The notes under the pieces were generated by a model, which saw nothing but the letters and a program-made list of their open reading frames with translations, had not been told where the DNA came from and made no database searches. DNA of 64,000 nt from positions 18,357-82,356 of the forward strand of contig QBZG01000004.1 in NCBI GenBank assembly GCA_003282435.1, given 5' to 3'. Shown one piece after another: positions 41,045-49,941 of the stretch. This stretch comes from SAR116 cluster bacterium AG-335-B03 (GTDB lineage: Bacteria; Pseudomonadota; Alphaproteobacteria; Puniceispirillales; Marisalimonadaceae). Position numbers and translations under genes: made by a program. Within the stretch, counting starts at the first letter, position 1, and every line of letters begins with the position of its first letter.

Positions 41045-41133
41045 GGATAGAAAAGGGTTCACTGGTATGTATTTTTTTTAAGTAAAAGTATTTTGTTTAA
41101 ATAATATTTATAAACTTGATTGTATATTGCTCT

Positions 41134-41313
41134 ACAATATTATTTATAAGTCATGATCTGGCAGTTATTCGTCAAATGTGTGATAGGATAGCTGTGTTAA
41201 AAAAAGGTGGTAATTGCGAAATAAATAAAACTGAAAATATTTTTAATAATCCTAAACATTATTACACCAAAGAACTTTTAAGATTAATGCCAAAAATTGT
41301 ATCTGTATTTTAA
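41134..41313 (+). pseudogene. 3' remnant of an oligopeptide ABC transporter ATPase gene (OppF/DppF type)
   Basis: About 60 codons match the C-terminal end of OppF/DppF ATPases: LFISHDLAVIRQMCDRIAV with the switch His, then ENIFNNPKHYYTKELL and a LMPKI ending. The Walker A, signature and Walker B regions are missing, and upstream sequence shows no homology. The rest of the peptide transporter is absent from the window. It is a leftover of a deletion or of an excised or replaced segment behind tRNA-Lys. Confidence 0.75.
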
Positions 41314-41417
41314 AATATTTAAGACCTTAGGATTGAAATTGGTTTGATCAACAATCTTAAATTTACTATTTATTTTAACTATTTTTTCTTATAAAACGTA
41401 TTAATGTTTTTTATCGT

Positions 41418-42080
41418 ATGCACATCATGAAGTCTATATTATTCGGCTCAATAGGTTCAGTAGTAGAAAGTTCTGAAATTCAAAGACAAGCTTTTAATGA
41501 AGCTTTTAAAGAGTTTGGTGTTGACTGGTATTGGAATGTAGCTAACTACATCAAAATGTTACAAAAGCCAGGAGGATTAAACCGTCTGATTGAATATTCA
41601 AAAAATGAAATAAATTCAGATGATGCTAAACAAATACATTTACTAAAAATTAAGCATTTCAAATTATTATCGGAAAATAATTTAAAGCCAAGAGACGGCG
41701 TTTTAGACTTAATTCAATATGCGTTGAAACATAATATTAAAATTGGTTTTATTACAACTACAACAAAAGGTACTCTTGATTTAGTAATCAATAATTTATC
41801 AAAATATATTGATTTTTCAAAATTTGACTTAATTACTCATGATGAGCTTGTCACTAATAGAAAACCTGACCCAGAGATTTATAAATTTGCTTTAAATTAC
41901 CTTGGTTCAACTCAATCGAGCTCGATAGCAATTGAGAATACTTTAGAAAGTTGTAATTCTTCAATAAATGCAAAAATACAAACTTTTCTTTACCCAGGTG
42001 AATATACTATTTATGGCGAAAATTCTTTAATAAGCAGAGATATATTAAAATCTGTAAAATCATTCTTTGAAGAAGGTTAA
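41418..42080 (+). CDS. HAD-superfamily protein lacking the nucleophilic Asp
   Basis: A 220-residue HAD protein of the beta-phosphoglucomutase-like subgroup by fold order. Motif I, normally FDxDGTLV, reads FGSIGSVVESSE, with Gly10 and Ile12 in place of the two aspartates. Motif II Thr (GFITTTTKGT) and motif III Lys (NRKPDPEIY) are kept. Motif IV has Glu-Asn (IAIENTLES). Normal HAD phosphotransfer chemistry is therefore unlikely. I recall FGSIG-type HAD proteins in other alphaproteobacteria, so this may be a family trait. It leads an operon with a sugar-type ABC importer 10 bases downstream. ATG at 41427 is an alternative start. Confidence 0.75.
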   Translation: MHIMKSILFGSIGSVVESSEIQRQAFNEAFKEFGVDWYWNVANYIKMLQKPGGLNRLIEYSKNEINSDDAKQIHLLKIKHFKLLSENNLKPRDGVLDLIQYALKHNIKIGFITTTTKGTLDLVINNLSKYIDFSKFDLITHDELVTNRKPDPEIYKFALNYLGSTQSSSIAIENTLESCNSSINAKIQTFLYPGEYTIYGENSLISRDILKSVKSFFEEG

Positions 42081-42090
42081 ATGATACCCA

Positions 42091-43140
42091 ATGGCTGAGA
42101 TTGAATTAATTAAAGTATCTAAAAGTTGGGGAGATTTCAATGCTGTAGTTGATTTTAATTTAACAATTAAAGATAAAGAGTTTTTAGTGTTATTAGGCCC
42201 TTCTGGATGTGGTAAAACAACTACAATGAGAATGATAGCTGGATTAGAGGATCTAACAGGCGGAATTATCAAAATTGATAATAAAATCGTAAATGATTTA
42301 GAACCTAAAGACAGAGATATTTCTATGGTATTTCAATCATATGGTCTATATCCAAATATGACAGTCTATGAAAATGTTAGATTTCCTCTAAAAATAAGAA
42401 AGGTACCTAAAGAAAACCATTATAATTTAGTTATGGAAGCAGTCAATTTAGTTGAATTAAATGATTTTTGCCATAGAAAACCTTCTGAACTATCTGGAGG
42501 ACAAAAACAGAGAGTTGCATTAGCAAGAGCCTTAGTAAGAAAACCTAATGTTTTTTTAATGGATGAACCATTATCTAACCTTGATGCTAAATTGAGAGTT
42601 TCGACTAGAGGTCAGATTAAACACTTACAAAACCAACTTCAAATAACTACAATATACGTTACTCACGATCAAATTGAAGCAATGACTTTGGCTGATAGAG
42701 TTGTTGTTATGAATAAGGGTATTATTCAACAAATTGGTAAACCAAAACAAATTTATGACAAGCCGATAAATACATTTGTTGCTTCGTTCATAGGTAACCC
42801 CCCTATGAATTTAATTAATGGTCATATCAAGGATAATGATTTTATTGCAAAAGACATAAAAATTGAAAATTTCAATTACCAGAGTGGGAAATATAAACTT
42901 GGATTTCGTGCAGAAGATGGTAAAATAATCAAAAGTATTAATGGAAATATTAAAGGACCGATTTTTTCTATAGAACTTTTGGGGGATGCGACGATGGTTA
43001 CAGTAAAAGTAAATGAAAATCTAATTTCAGTAAAAATGAAAAATACTTTTGATGCATCTATAGGAGATGTTGTTAGTATATCAATTTTATCATCTAAGTG
43101 TCAGATTTTTGATGATAAAACTGGTTTTAATTTAAGTTAA
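42091..43140 (+). CDS. Carbohydrate-type ABC transporter ATPase (UgpC/MalK family)
   Basis: A 349-residue ATPase. Walker A GPSGCGKTTT, Q-loop VFQSYGLYPNMTVYENV, signature LSGGQKQRVALARAL, and Walker B VFLMDEPLSNLDAKLR define the UgpC/MalK group. A C-terminal regulatory TOBE/OB region spans about 235-349. It energises the permease pair encoded downstream. The sugar or sugar-like substrate cannot be read from the sequence. Confidence 0.9.
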   Translation: MAEIELIKVSKSWGDFNAVVDFNLTIKDKEFLVLLGPSGCGKTTTMRMIAGLEDLTGGIIKIDNKIVNDLEPKDRDISMVFQSYGLYPNMTVYENVRFPLKIRKVPKENHYNLVMEAVNLVELNDFCHRKPSELSGGQKQRVALARALVRKPNVFLMDEPLSNLDAKLRVSTRGQIKHLQNQLQITTIYVTHDQIEAMTLADRVVVMNKGIIQQIGKPKQIYDKPINTFVASFIGNPPMNLINGHIKDNDFIAKDIKIENFNYQSGKYKLGFRAEDGKIIKSINGNIKGPIFSIELLGDATMVTVKVNENLISVKMKNTFDASIGDVVSISILSSKCQIFDDKTGFNLS

Positions 43141-43153
43141 TCAAGGAGAAATT

Positions 43154-44380
43154 ATGAAACTATTATTAATTAAAATTTTTTCAACAATTGTTTTTTTAAC
43201 CTCATCAAGTGCATTCGCTTGTAGCATTGATGCTAGGGTTAGTATTGTTGGAAATGAATTTCCAGCAATTCAAACTGTTGGATCGGGCGCAAAAGAATGT
43301 AAAGGAGCTAAAGTTTCTGCAAATTTAACTGCAGATCATCAAAAAATTAATGTTGCAGGTATGAGTAGTGAGCCAGCTGAATACACCTCAGCTATTGTCG
43401 CAAATACTTCAATTGTTGCATTGCTTAATGAAGACCTTATAAGACCGTTAGATAGTTTAGTTAAAAAACATGGTAAAGGTTTGAAAAAGAACCAACTTAT
43501 TACTATTGATGGTAAAATAATGGCCGTAGCATTTATGGCTAATGCACAACATCTTGTTTATAGAAAAGATATTTTGAAAAAACTAAATATTAATGTTCCA
43601 AAGACCTATGAAGAAATGCTTTCTGCAGCAAAAAAAATTAGAGATGCTGGTCTTGTAAAAAACCCTGTAGGCGGAGCTTATAAAGCTGGCTGGAATTTAG
43701 CTCAAGAATTTAATAATATGTTTATAGGCTATGGAGGATCACATTTTAAAGGCAACACCGCAGAACCAAATGTAAATTCTGAGTCTGGTGTAAAAGCTCT
43801 TGAAATGATGAAAGCTTTGTCAAATTATATGAATCCAGATTTTCTTACCCATGATAGTAACGCTACTAATGCTGAGTTTAGAGCTGGAAACGTTGCTATT
43901 ATGAATATGTGGGGTAGTAGAGCTGCAACATTAGTAGATGCTGATGGTGTTAGTGATGAAGTTAAAAATGGTATGGATATAGCTGGACCTATGACAGTTG
44001 GGGGAGGTAAAACTCCTGCTTCGACATTGTTTTGGGATGGTTGGACTGTAGCTAAAAAAATAAGTGATAAAGAAGCTGAGGCTACTTTTATTGCAATGAC
44101 TAATGCTATTAGACCTTCAATAATGGATAACGATGACATAAGAAAGCAAGCTGTATGGTTAATTGATGGTTATAAGCCGACAGAAGCAGCTAAAGGTGTT
44201 TTTGCAGCAGCAAAAATGAGCACTACTCCCTATCCAATGTTACCATATGCAGGATTAATGCATTCAGCAATTGGAAAAGAAATATCTGATTTTATGCAAG
44301 GTAAAGAAACAGCAAAAAAGACTTTGTCTGACATAGAAGATGCTTACAGAGCTTCTGCAAAAGAAAAAGGTTTTTTATAA
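43154..44380 (+). CDS. Extracellular solute-binding protein, family 1 (sugar type)
   Basis: A 408-residue periplasmic protein. The signal peptide ends near SSSAFA-C at 22-23, and the mature chain has the family 1 layout with FMANAQHLVYRKDIL and AIMNMWGSRAATL. It would capture the substrate of this importer. A strong ribosome site (AGGAGA) precedes the ATG, and a stable hairpin lies directly after the gene, so the protein is probably the most abundant product of the operon. Confidence 0.9.
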   Translation: MKLLLIKIFSTIVFLTSSSAFACSIDARVSIVGNEFPAIQTVGSGAKECKGAKVSANLTADHQKINVAGMSSEPAEYTSAIVANTSIVALLNEDLIRPLDSLVKKHGKGLKKNQLITIDGKIMAVAFMANAQHLVYRKDILKKLNINVPKTYEEMLSAAKKIRDAGLVKNPVGGAYKAGWNLAQEFNNMFIGYGGSHFKGNTAEPNVNSESGVKALEMMKALSNYMNPDFLTHDSNATNAEFRAGNVAIMNMWGSRAATLVDADGVSDEVKNGMDIAGPMTVGGGKTPASTLFWDGWTVAKKISDKEAEATFIAMTNAIRPSIMDNDDIRKQAVWLIDGYKPTEAAKGVFAAAKMSTTPYPMLPYAGLMHSAIGKEISDFMQGKETAKKTLSDIEDAYRASAKEKGFL

Positions 44381-44386
44381 AAAGGC

Positions 44387-44413
44387 AACTAGAGAGTTTA
44401 TGGCTCTCTAGTT
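44387..44413 (+). terminator. Hairpin between binding-protein and permease genes
   Basis: AACTAGAGAG at 44387-44396 pairs perfectly with CTCTCTAGTT at 44404-44413 across a 7-base loop. No T-run follows, so it is more likely an mRNA-stabilising or partly terminating element that favours binding-protein expression than a full terminator, as known for malE-malF type operons. Confidence 0.65.
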
Positions 44414-44420
44414 TAAAAAG

Positions 44421-45446
44421 ATGAAACATAGAACTTTCTTTTGGTTTATACTTCCAACATTCTTGGCAATGTTTTTCTTTATAACATTGCCAATAATTTC
44501 TGTTACAATTCAATCTTTGCACACCCCTCATGAAAATGTTCTAGTTACCGTAGAAAACTGCGATCCTTTTGGTTGTAAAAAGGCTACATCTATAAATCAT
44601 GAGGCTACACAAAATTTAAAAAAAAATAATCCGTTAGGTAAATATGTTGGTTTAGATATCTATTTTGATAGAGGTCATTTAGCAATTGAACAGGTCAAAA
44701 ATTTATGGTCAAAGACAAATAATTTTTTTGAATTCTTAAAATTAACTGCTGATTTACCATTTTATAAAGCCTTATTTTTTACCTTGACTTTCACATTTAC
44801 AGTTACACCAATAATGCTTGTTCTTGGACTATTAATTGCCTTAGGAGTGAATTCATTTAATAAAAAATTAAAAGGGCTAATTATATTTTTTTCTCTTTTG
44901 CCAATGATAGTTACGCCATTAATAGGTTCGATAATATTATTTTGGATGATAGATAGTAGAGGAATTGTAGGAAACTTTTTACAAATATTGTTTGAAGACC
45001 CAGGTTTGTCTCTTAAAGCATCTACATTCTTAACTTGGATAATGTTAATAGTCTACGGGGTATGGCATGCAATTCCTTTTTCATTTATTGTTTTTTATGC
45101 AGGATTACAGACCCTTCCAAAAGATCAAATAGAATCCGCACAAATTGATGGTGCAAATACTTTCCAACAAACCATACACATAATAATACCGCACATAATG
45201 CCACTAATTACATTTGTGACATTAATGCAGCTAATGGACAATTTCAGGGTATTTGAACCAATTGTAGGGTTTAATGCAGAAGCTCACGCAACCTCATTGA
45301 GCTGGATTATTTTTAATGATCTTGGAGGCGAAACAAGGCAATTATCTGCTGCAGCAACTTCTTCTATCCTAACTATTTTTGGTATTATAATTTTACTGTT
45401 GCCAGTTTTAATAAAGACATGGAAAGAATTTGAGTTTAAAAAATGA
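44421..45446 (+). CDS. Sugar-type ABC transporter permease 1
   Basis: A 341-residue inner-membrane permease of the MalF/UgpA type. The EAA loop (ESAQIDGANTFQQTIHIIIPHI) is in the C-terminal half. An unusual roughly 65-residue extracytoplasmic segment with two cysteines (NCDPFGC) lies between helix 1 and helix 2. Its stop overlaps the start of the next permease by 4 bases (ATGA), so the two are coupled. Confidence 0.9.
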   Translation: MKHRTFFWFILPTFLAMFFFITLPIISVTIQSLHTPHENVLVTVENCDPFGCKKATSINHEATQNLKKNNPLGKYVGLDIYFDRGHLAIEQVKNLWSKTNNFFEFLKLTADLPFYKALFFTLTFTFTVTPIMLVLGLLIALGVNSFNKKLKGLIIFFSLLPMIVTPLIGSIILFWMIDSRGIVGNFLQILFEDPGLSLKASTFLTWIMLIVYGVWHAIPFSFIVFYAGLQTLPKDQIESAQIDGANTFQQTIHIIIPHIMPLITFVTLMQLMDNFRVFEPIVGFNAEAHATSLSWIIFNDLGGETRQLSAAATSSILTIFGIIILLLPVLIKTWKEFEFKK

Positions 45447-46333
45447 TTTTTAACTTGAATAAAGATATTAATAATAAGACTTTTATATCAATTATAATCT
45501 ATTTTTTAATTTTTATATGGGTTTTTGTAGCGGCTTTTCCTTTTATCTGGACTTTTTGGGGTTCTTTCAAAGTAGAATTAGATTTTTTTTCAATTTCAAA
45601 TTGGACAAATGCAATAACAGGTAAAAATACAGAGCAAACTTATGGTTCTCCTTTTACTTTTGTTGGTTATCATGGTGCATGGGTTCAAGAAGAGTTTTGG
45701 AAGGCTTTTATAAATACATCGTTAGTATGTTTTTTTGTGGTAATAACTTCACTAACAATAGGTACACTTGGCGCATACGCGCTTTCACGATCAAATTATA
45801 AATACACATTTTGGCTTTTAATAATGGCACTTATATTTAGAGCAATGCCTCCTATAACGCTTGTTGCTGGTTACCTTCCACCCTTTTTCGAATGGAATTT
45901 GTGGGGGACTTTACCAACAACAATTATAGTTCTAGTTTCAATAAATCAGCCATTTACCCTATGGATGTTGCATTCTTTTTTTCAAAATATACCTAAAGAA
46001 CTTGATGAGAGTGCAAAGGTTGATGGTTGTTCACAATATCAAGCTTTTGGCCATGTAATTGTACCTGTCATGTGGCCAGGAATAATTACTACTGGATTAT
46101 TTAGTTTTTTGTTAGCTTATAATGATTTTGCTGTTACTTCTATGCTTTTATCAGATGAAAACAGAACAATGGTACCAAAGATAGCTGCTTTCTTAGGTAC
46201 AACTTATACTGAAGGAAATGTTATGTTTGCAGTTGCAGCTGTCGTTTCTGCTACTGTACCACTTTTCATATTAATAATGTTTTTTCAAACTAAATTAGTA
46301 AGTGGTTTAACCCAAGGTGCCGTGAAAGGTTAG
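45443..46333 (+). CDS. Sugar-type ABC transporter permease 2
   Basis: A 296-residue permease of the MalG/UgpE type with six predicted helices and the EAA loop in DESAKVDGCSQYQAF. It completes the importer with the upstream ATPase, binding protein and permease 1. The gene after it, 15 bases away, encodes an NTF2-like protein in the same orientation. Confidence 0.91.
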   Translation: MIFNLNKDINNKTFISIIIYFLIFIWVFVAAFPFIWTFWGSFKVELDFFSISNWTNAITGKNTEQTYGSPFTFVGYHGAWVQEEFWKAFINTSLVCFFVVITSLTIGTLGAYALSRSNYKYTFWLLIMALIFRAMPPITLVAGYLPPFFEWNLWGTLPTTIIVLVSINQPFTLWMLHSFFQNIPKELDESAKVDGCSQYQAFGHVIVPVMWPGIITTGLFSFLLAYNDFAVTSMLLSDENRTMVPKIAAFLGTTYTEGNVMFAVAAVVSATVPLFILIMFFQTKLVSGLTQGAVKG

Positions 46334-46348
46334 GAGTGTTAAATATAA

Positions 46349-47812
46349 ATGAAAGATAAAATAATAGAGCAATCAATTCTCACTTCTTGTAATGATTCAT
46401 CTAAAACAAAAATTACTAAAGAAATTATTGAGAAAATGATTGTAGCACTTAATGACCACAGAATAGATGATATTGGAGAGTTTTTCTCTAATAATTTAAA
46501 CTGGTTTGGGAATTATGGTTGTGGAACTAAATTAGGTTTAAAAGAATTTCAAGAAAATTGGCAAGTTCCATTTCAAAATGCTTTTTCAGAAAAAGTTTGT
46601 GTGGATGAGGCAAGATTGTTTGAAGGAGATTGGGGTGCTGCATTTGGAAGGCAAGAAGCAGTACATAGCGGAACATTTATGGGTATAAGCCCAACAAATA
46701 AAAAAGTTAACATAAGGTATATGGATTTTTGGCAAACCAAAGATAATAAAATTATTAATAATTGGGTGATGGTAGATTTTCCAGACGTGTTGAGACAATT
46801 AGGGGTTGATATTTTTAAAGGTGAAGGTTGGGAAAAATTTGATAGTCAAAAAAATTTAATTAATCAATATTCACTTGATCATAATGAAATTGAAGATTTT
46901 ATATACAGAATTACAGAAGAAATTTGGGAAAATAAAAAAGTTGAAAATATCAGAAACTATTACTCATCAGATGTAATTGTAAGATCACCAAGTATTACAA
47001 CATACGATTGTGATAGTGTAGTTCAAGAAACTTACAAAACACTTGAGCAATTCCCAGACAGACAGTTAATTGGCGAGGATGTCATTTCGTTTGGATCTAT
47101 AAAAAGTACTTATCTTAGTTCTCATAGGATCCTATCTACAGGAACTCATTTAGGCGACGGATTTTATGGTAAAGCGACAGGTAAGAAAGTTATATATAGG
47201 GCCATAGCTGATTGTTTGGTTGTTAACAATAAAATCGTAGAAGAATGGATAATTAGAGATGAAGCAAGTATTTTAAATCAATTAGGCTTTAAAGTAAGTG
47301 AATTTGTTGAACAACGAATTAGTGATAGAACTTTTAAAAAAAATGACGTTGAAACTTCAAAAAATTCATTTATCAAAAAAAATATAATGAGTGATTGTGA
47401 AAATATTTACGCAAAAACATATAAAGATTCATTTATAAATCTTTTAGAGGATAAATTTTCATTTGAGAAAAAAGTTTATGAGCGTTCAGCACAGTTATAC
47501 TGGTTTGGTGGAGAATTAATTAATACTGTTGAAAATATATATGAGAAATGGAACTTGTTTCTTTCATGCTTTAAAATTTTAAAATGTGAAGTTTCAAATA
47601 GCATTTCTTTAGATCAAAATAATATGAGGCCAAGGGCAGCATTGAGATGGAGGTTAATTTGCTTGCATAACTCTAATGGTTTTTTTGGCTTACCAACTAA
47701 CAAAGAAATTGAAATTTATGGTATTTCTCACGCCGAGTTCGGCAAACAAGGAATTGTGAGGGAGTTTATTTTAATAGACGAAATTTCAATTTGGAAACAA
47801 TTATTGCTTTAA
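46349..47812 (+). CDS. Three-domain NTF2/SnoaL-like protein
   Basis: A 487-residue protein without signal peptide or membrane helix. It contains three consecutive NTF2-like alpha-plus-beta cone domains: about 24-160 (ending VMVDFPDVLRQLGVDIF), 180-320 (ending IIRDEASILNQLGF) and 352-487 (ending ILIDEISIWKQLLL). Each ends with the same Trp/Ile-Asp-Leu-Leu-Gln-type closing helix pattern typical of SnoaL-like ester cyclases and isomerases. No substrate is known. Its place between an importer and a cupin/methyltransferase pair suggests a catabolic role for the imported compound, as inference. Confidence 0.75.
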   Translation: MKDKIIEQSILTSCNDSSKTKITKEIIEKMIVALNDHRIDDIGEFFSNNLNWFGNYGCGTKLGLKEFQENWQVPFQNAFSEKVCVDEARLFEGDWGAAFGRQEAVHSGTFMGISPTNKKVNIRYMDFWQTKDNKIINNWVMVDFPDVLRQLGVDIFKGEGWEKFDSQKNLINQYSLDHNEIEDFIYRITEEIWENKKVENIRNYYSSDVIVRSPSITTYDCDSVVQETYKTLEQFPDRQLIGEDVISFGSIKSTYLSSHRILSTGTHLGDGFYGKATGKKVIYRAIADCLVVNNKIVEEWIIRDEASILNQLGFKVSEFVEQRISDRTFKKNDVETSKNSFIKKNIMSDCENIYAKTYKDSFINLLEDKFSFEKKVYERSAQLYWFGGELINTVENIYEKWNLFLSCFKILKCEVSNSISLDQNNMRPRAALRWRLICLHNSNGFFGLPTNKEIEIYGISHAEFGKQGIVREFILIDEISIWKQLLL

Positions 47813-47828
47813 TATTTATAGGAAGATT

Positions 47829-48791
47829 ATGAACGAATTAAATATAAATAATAGGTTAGTTAGATATGGAGAATTGATACCATGTAAAACTGCTTTTATA
47901 GACACGCATACACCAGGCTCAGATCAAAAAGAAAATTTTACTATTATTGGTTCTGGTGTTTCAGAAAATCCAGAACAACATGTTCATATAAGTATACCTC
48001 ACGGTTTTAATATTGGTGCAGCTGGACAACCACCAAAATGTAATAACTCTCTTCATAGTCATCGGACCGCTGAAGTTTTTTTTGTTTTGTCTGGAAGGTG
48101 GAGGTTCTTTTGGGGGCGTTATGGTAAAGCCGGAGAAGTTATACTTGAAAAGGGTGATATTTTTAACATTCCGACAGGTATTTTCAGAGGATTTGAGAAT
48201 ATTGGAGAAACTTACGGAATGCTTATGGCTATATTAGGAGGCGATGATGCAGGTGGTGGTGTGATATGGGCACCTGAAGTGCTTTCAGAAGCAAAGAAAC
48301 ATGGTTTAATATTATCGGAAAAGGGTAAAATCTATGACACACTTAAAGATCAAAAAATACCTAACGATGAAAATGAAATGAAACCTCTAAAAGATGATGA
48401 ACTGAAAAATTTTCCAGAATATACAACTAGTGAGGTTGTTCCTTATTATGTTGCAAGATATTTAGACCTGTATTCTTTATCATCTGAAACTTCATGTAAA
48501 GTAATAGGTGAAAAAGGAAAGATTTATGATAAACCAGGATTTGAAGTCGAATTTATTTCAGACAAGTCTAAAAACAAATATGGAATATACACTAAAGACG
48601 TTGTTTTTATGCCTGTTGATGGATATTGGAGAATAAAGTCTGAAATATTTGACATAATTTTAAATCCAGGCGATACGTTTTCACTTCCTAAAAATAACAA
48701 ATATACATTAGAGCCTACAAAGCCAGGGATTGCTTCAATTTATAAAGTCATTCCAACGGATGACAACCCTGGCTCAACTCAAAGGAAATAG
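47829..48791 (+). CDS. Bicupin-fold protein
   Basis: A 320-residue protein with two cupin barrels. The N-terminal cupin has HSHRTAE (metal-ligand pattern HxHxxxE) around residues 77-83 and the second motif PTGIFRGFENIG, in which the usual His is replaced. The second half ends with a barrel-like IILNPGDTFSLPKN. Cupins cover isomerases, dioxygenases and sugar-binding proteins, so the reaction cannot be assigned. It is co-directional with the NTF2-like and MetE-like genes, 6 bases before the latter. Confidence 0.75.
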   Translation: MNELNINNRLVRYGELIPCKTAFIDTHTPGSDQKENFTIIGSGVSENPEQHVHISIPHGFNIGAAGQPPKCNNSLHSHRTAEVFFVLSGRWRFFWGRYGKAGEVILEKGDIFNIPTGIFRGFENIGETYGMLMAILGGDDAGGGVIWAPEVLSEAKKHGLILSEKGKIYDTLKDQKIPNDENEMKPLKDDELKNFPEYTTSEVVPYYVARYLDLYSLSSETSCKVIGEKGKIYDKPGFEVEFISDKSKNKYGIYTKDVVFMPVDGYWRIKSEIFDIILNPGDTFSLPKNNKYTLEPTKPGIASIYKVIPTDDNPGSTQRK

Positions 48792-48797
48792 TAATTT

Positions 48798-49919
48798 ATG
48801 ACCATTTTAACAACACATGTAGGTTCTCTTCCAAGACCTAAGATAGTTTCTGAATTACTTTTCAAAAGAGAAAAGGAAGAGGAGTATAATCTGCAATATT
48901 TTGAAGAAGTAATATCAAAGAGTGTAGAAGAGGTTGTAAAAAAACAATTAGATGTTGGGGTCGATATAATTTCAGATGGTGAAATGTCTAAAATATCTTA
49001 TGCAACTTATGTTAAAGATAGGTATAATGGTTTTGCTGGTGATAGCGAGAGAAATCCACCACAAGATTTAGAAAAGTTTCCAAATTATATGAAAAAAATT
49101 GCAGATAGTGGAGGTACACCAACTTATTCACGACCTTGCTGCGTTGCAGAAATATCTTCAAAAAAGAATAATGATTTAACTAATGATATTAAAAATATTT
49201 TGAGTGCATCAAAAAAGTTTAATCATAATAAAATTTTTATGAACGCAGCTTCTCCTGGAGTGATATCACTTTTTCTTAGCAATTCTTATTATTCAAATAG
49301 AAATGAATATTTAGATGCAATTGCATCAGCTATGCAAGATGAATATGAGACAATTGTAAATTCTGGAATCAAACTGCAGTTAGATTGCCCAGATTTAGCT
49401 TTATCTAGACATATGACTTTTAAAACTGAGAGTGATAAAGATTTTGTAAAAATTGCTTATGAAAATATGGAAATCCTTAATCAAAGCCTTGAAAATATTT
49501 CATCACAAATGTTGAGGCTCCATGTTTGTTGGGGAAATTATGAGGGTCCACATATACATGATATATCTATTGAACAGATTTTTGATGTTTTGATGTCATT
49601 TAAGGGTAATTATTTACTTTTTGAATCTTCAAATCCAAGACATCAACATGAGTGGGAAATTTTTGAGAAGTTAAAAAATAAAATACCTGAAAACAAAATA
49701 CTCATCCCTGGAGTTCTCGATACTACTAGTAATTTTGTTGAACATAGTTCTCTAGTAAGACAAAGAATTGAAAAGTTTGTCAATATTGTTGGAAAAGATA
49801 GAGTGATAGCTGGAACAGATTGTGGATTTGGAACGTTTGCAGGTTTTGGAAACGTAGATCCAGATATCGCTTATTTAAAGCTACAGTCTTTAGTTGAAGG
49901 TGCAAGTAGAGTTAAATAA
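48798..49919 (+). CDS. MetE-type (cobalamin-independent) methyltransferase, catalytic domain only
   Basis: A 373-residue TIM-barrel protein matching only the C-terminal catalytic half of MetE. All zinc ligands are present: His242 and Cys244 in LHVCWGN, Glu276 in LFESSNP and Cys342 in GTDCGFG. The N-terminal THVGSLPRP motif is also there. Stand-alone forms include core methionine synthases and alkyl-transfer enzymes such as epoxyalkane:coenzyme M transferase. In this operon it may move a methyl or alkyl group off the imported compound, which is inference. Confidence 0.8.
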   Translation: MTILTTHVGSLPRPKIVSELLFKREKEEEYNLQYFEEVISKSVEEVVKKQLDVGVDIISDGEMSKISYATYVKDRYNGFAGDSERNPPQDLEKFPNYMKKIADSGGTPTYSRPCCVAEISSKKNNDLTNDIKNILSASKKFNHNKIFMNAASPGVISLFLSNSYYSNRNEYLDAIASAMQDEYETIVNSGIKLQLDCPDLALSRHMTFKTESDKDFVKIAYENMEILNQSLENISSQMLRLHVCWGNYEGPHIHDISIEQIFDVLMSFKGNYLLFESSNPRHQHEWEIFEKLKNKIPENKILIPGVLDTTSNFVEHSSLVRQRIEKFVNIVGKDRVIAGTDCGFGTFAGFGNVDPDIAYLKLQSLVEGASRVK

Positions 49920-49941
49920 AAATTTTACGGGTTTAAAATAA

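Larger units (their letters stand above)
40846..41417. other. Gene-poor junction behind tRNA-Lys
   Basis: These 572 bases hold no intact recognisable gene. They contain a short unrecognised minus-strand reading frame (40883-41044), an 11-bp tandem repeat (41002-41023), the remnant of an OppF-type ATPase gene (41134-41313), and an AT-rich stretch that should carry the promoter of the operon starting at 41418. No integrase and no second copy of the tRNA 3' end were found downstream within the window. Confidence 0.6.

Noticed and set aside
41344-41351. TTGATCAA palindrome upstream of the importer operon
   Set aside because: An 8-base palindrome in AT-rich DNA is expected by chance, and no regulator gene lies nearby. 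Not called as an operator.
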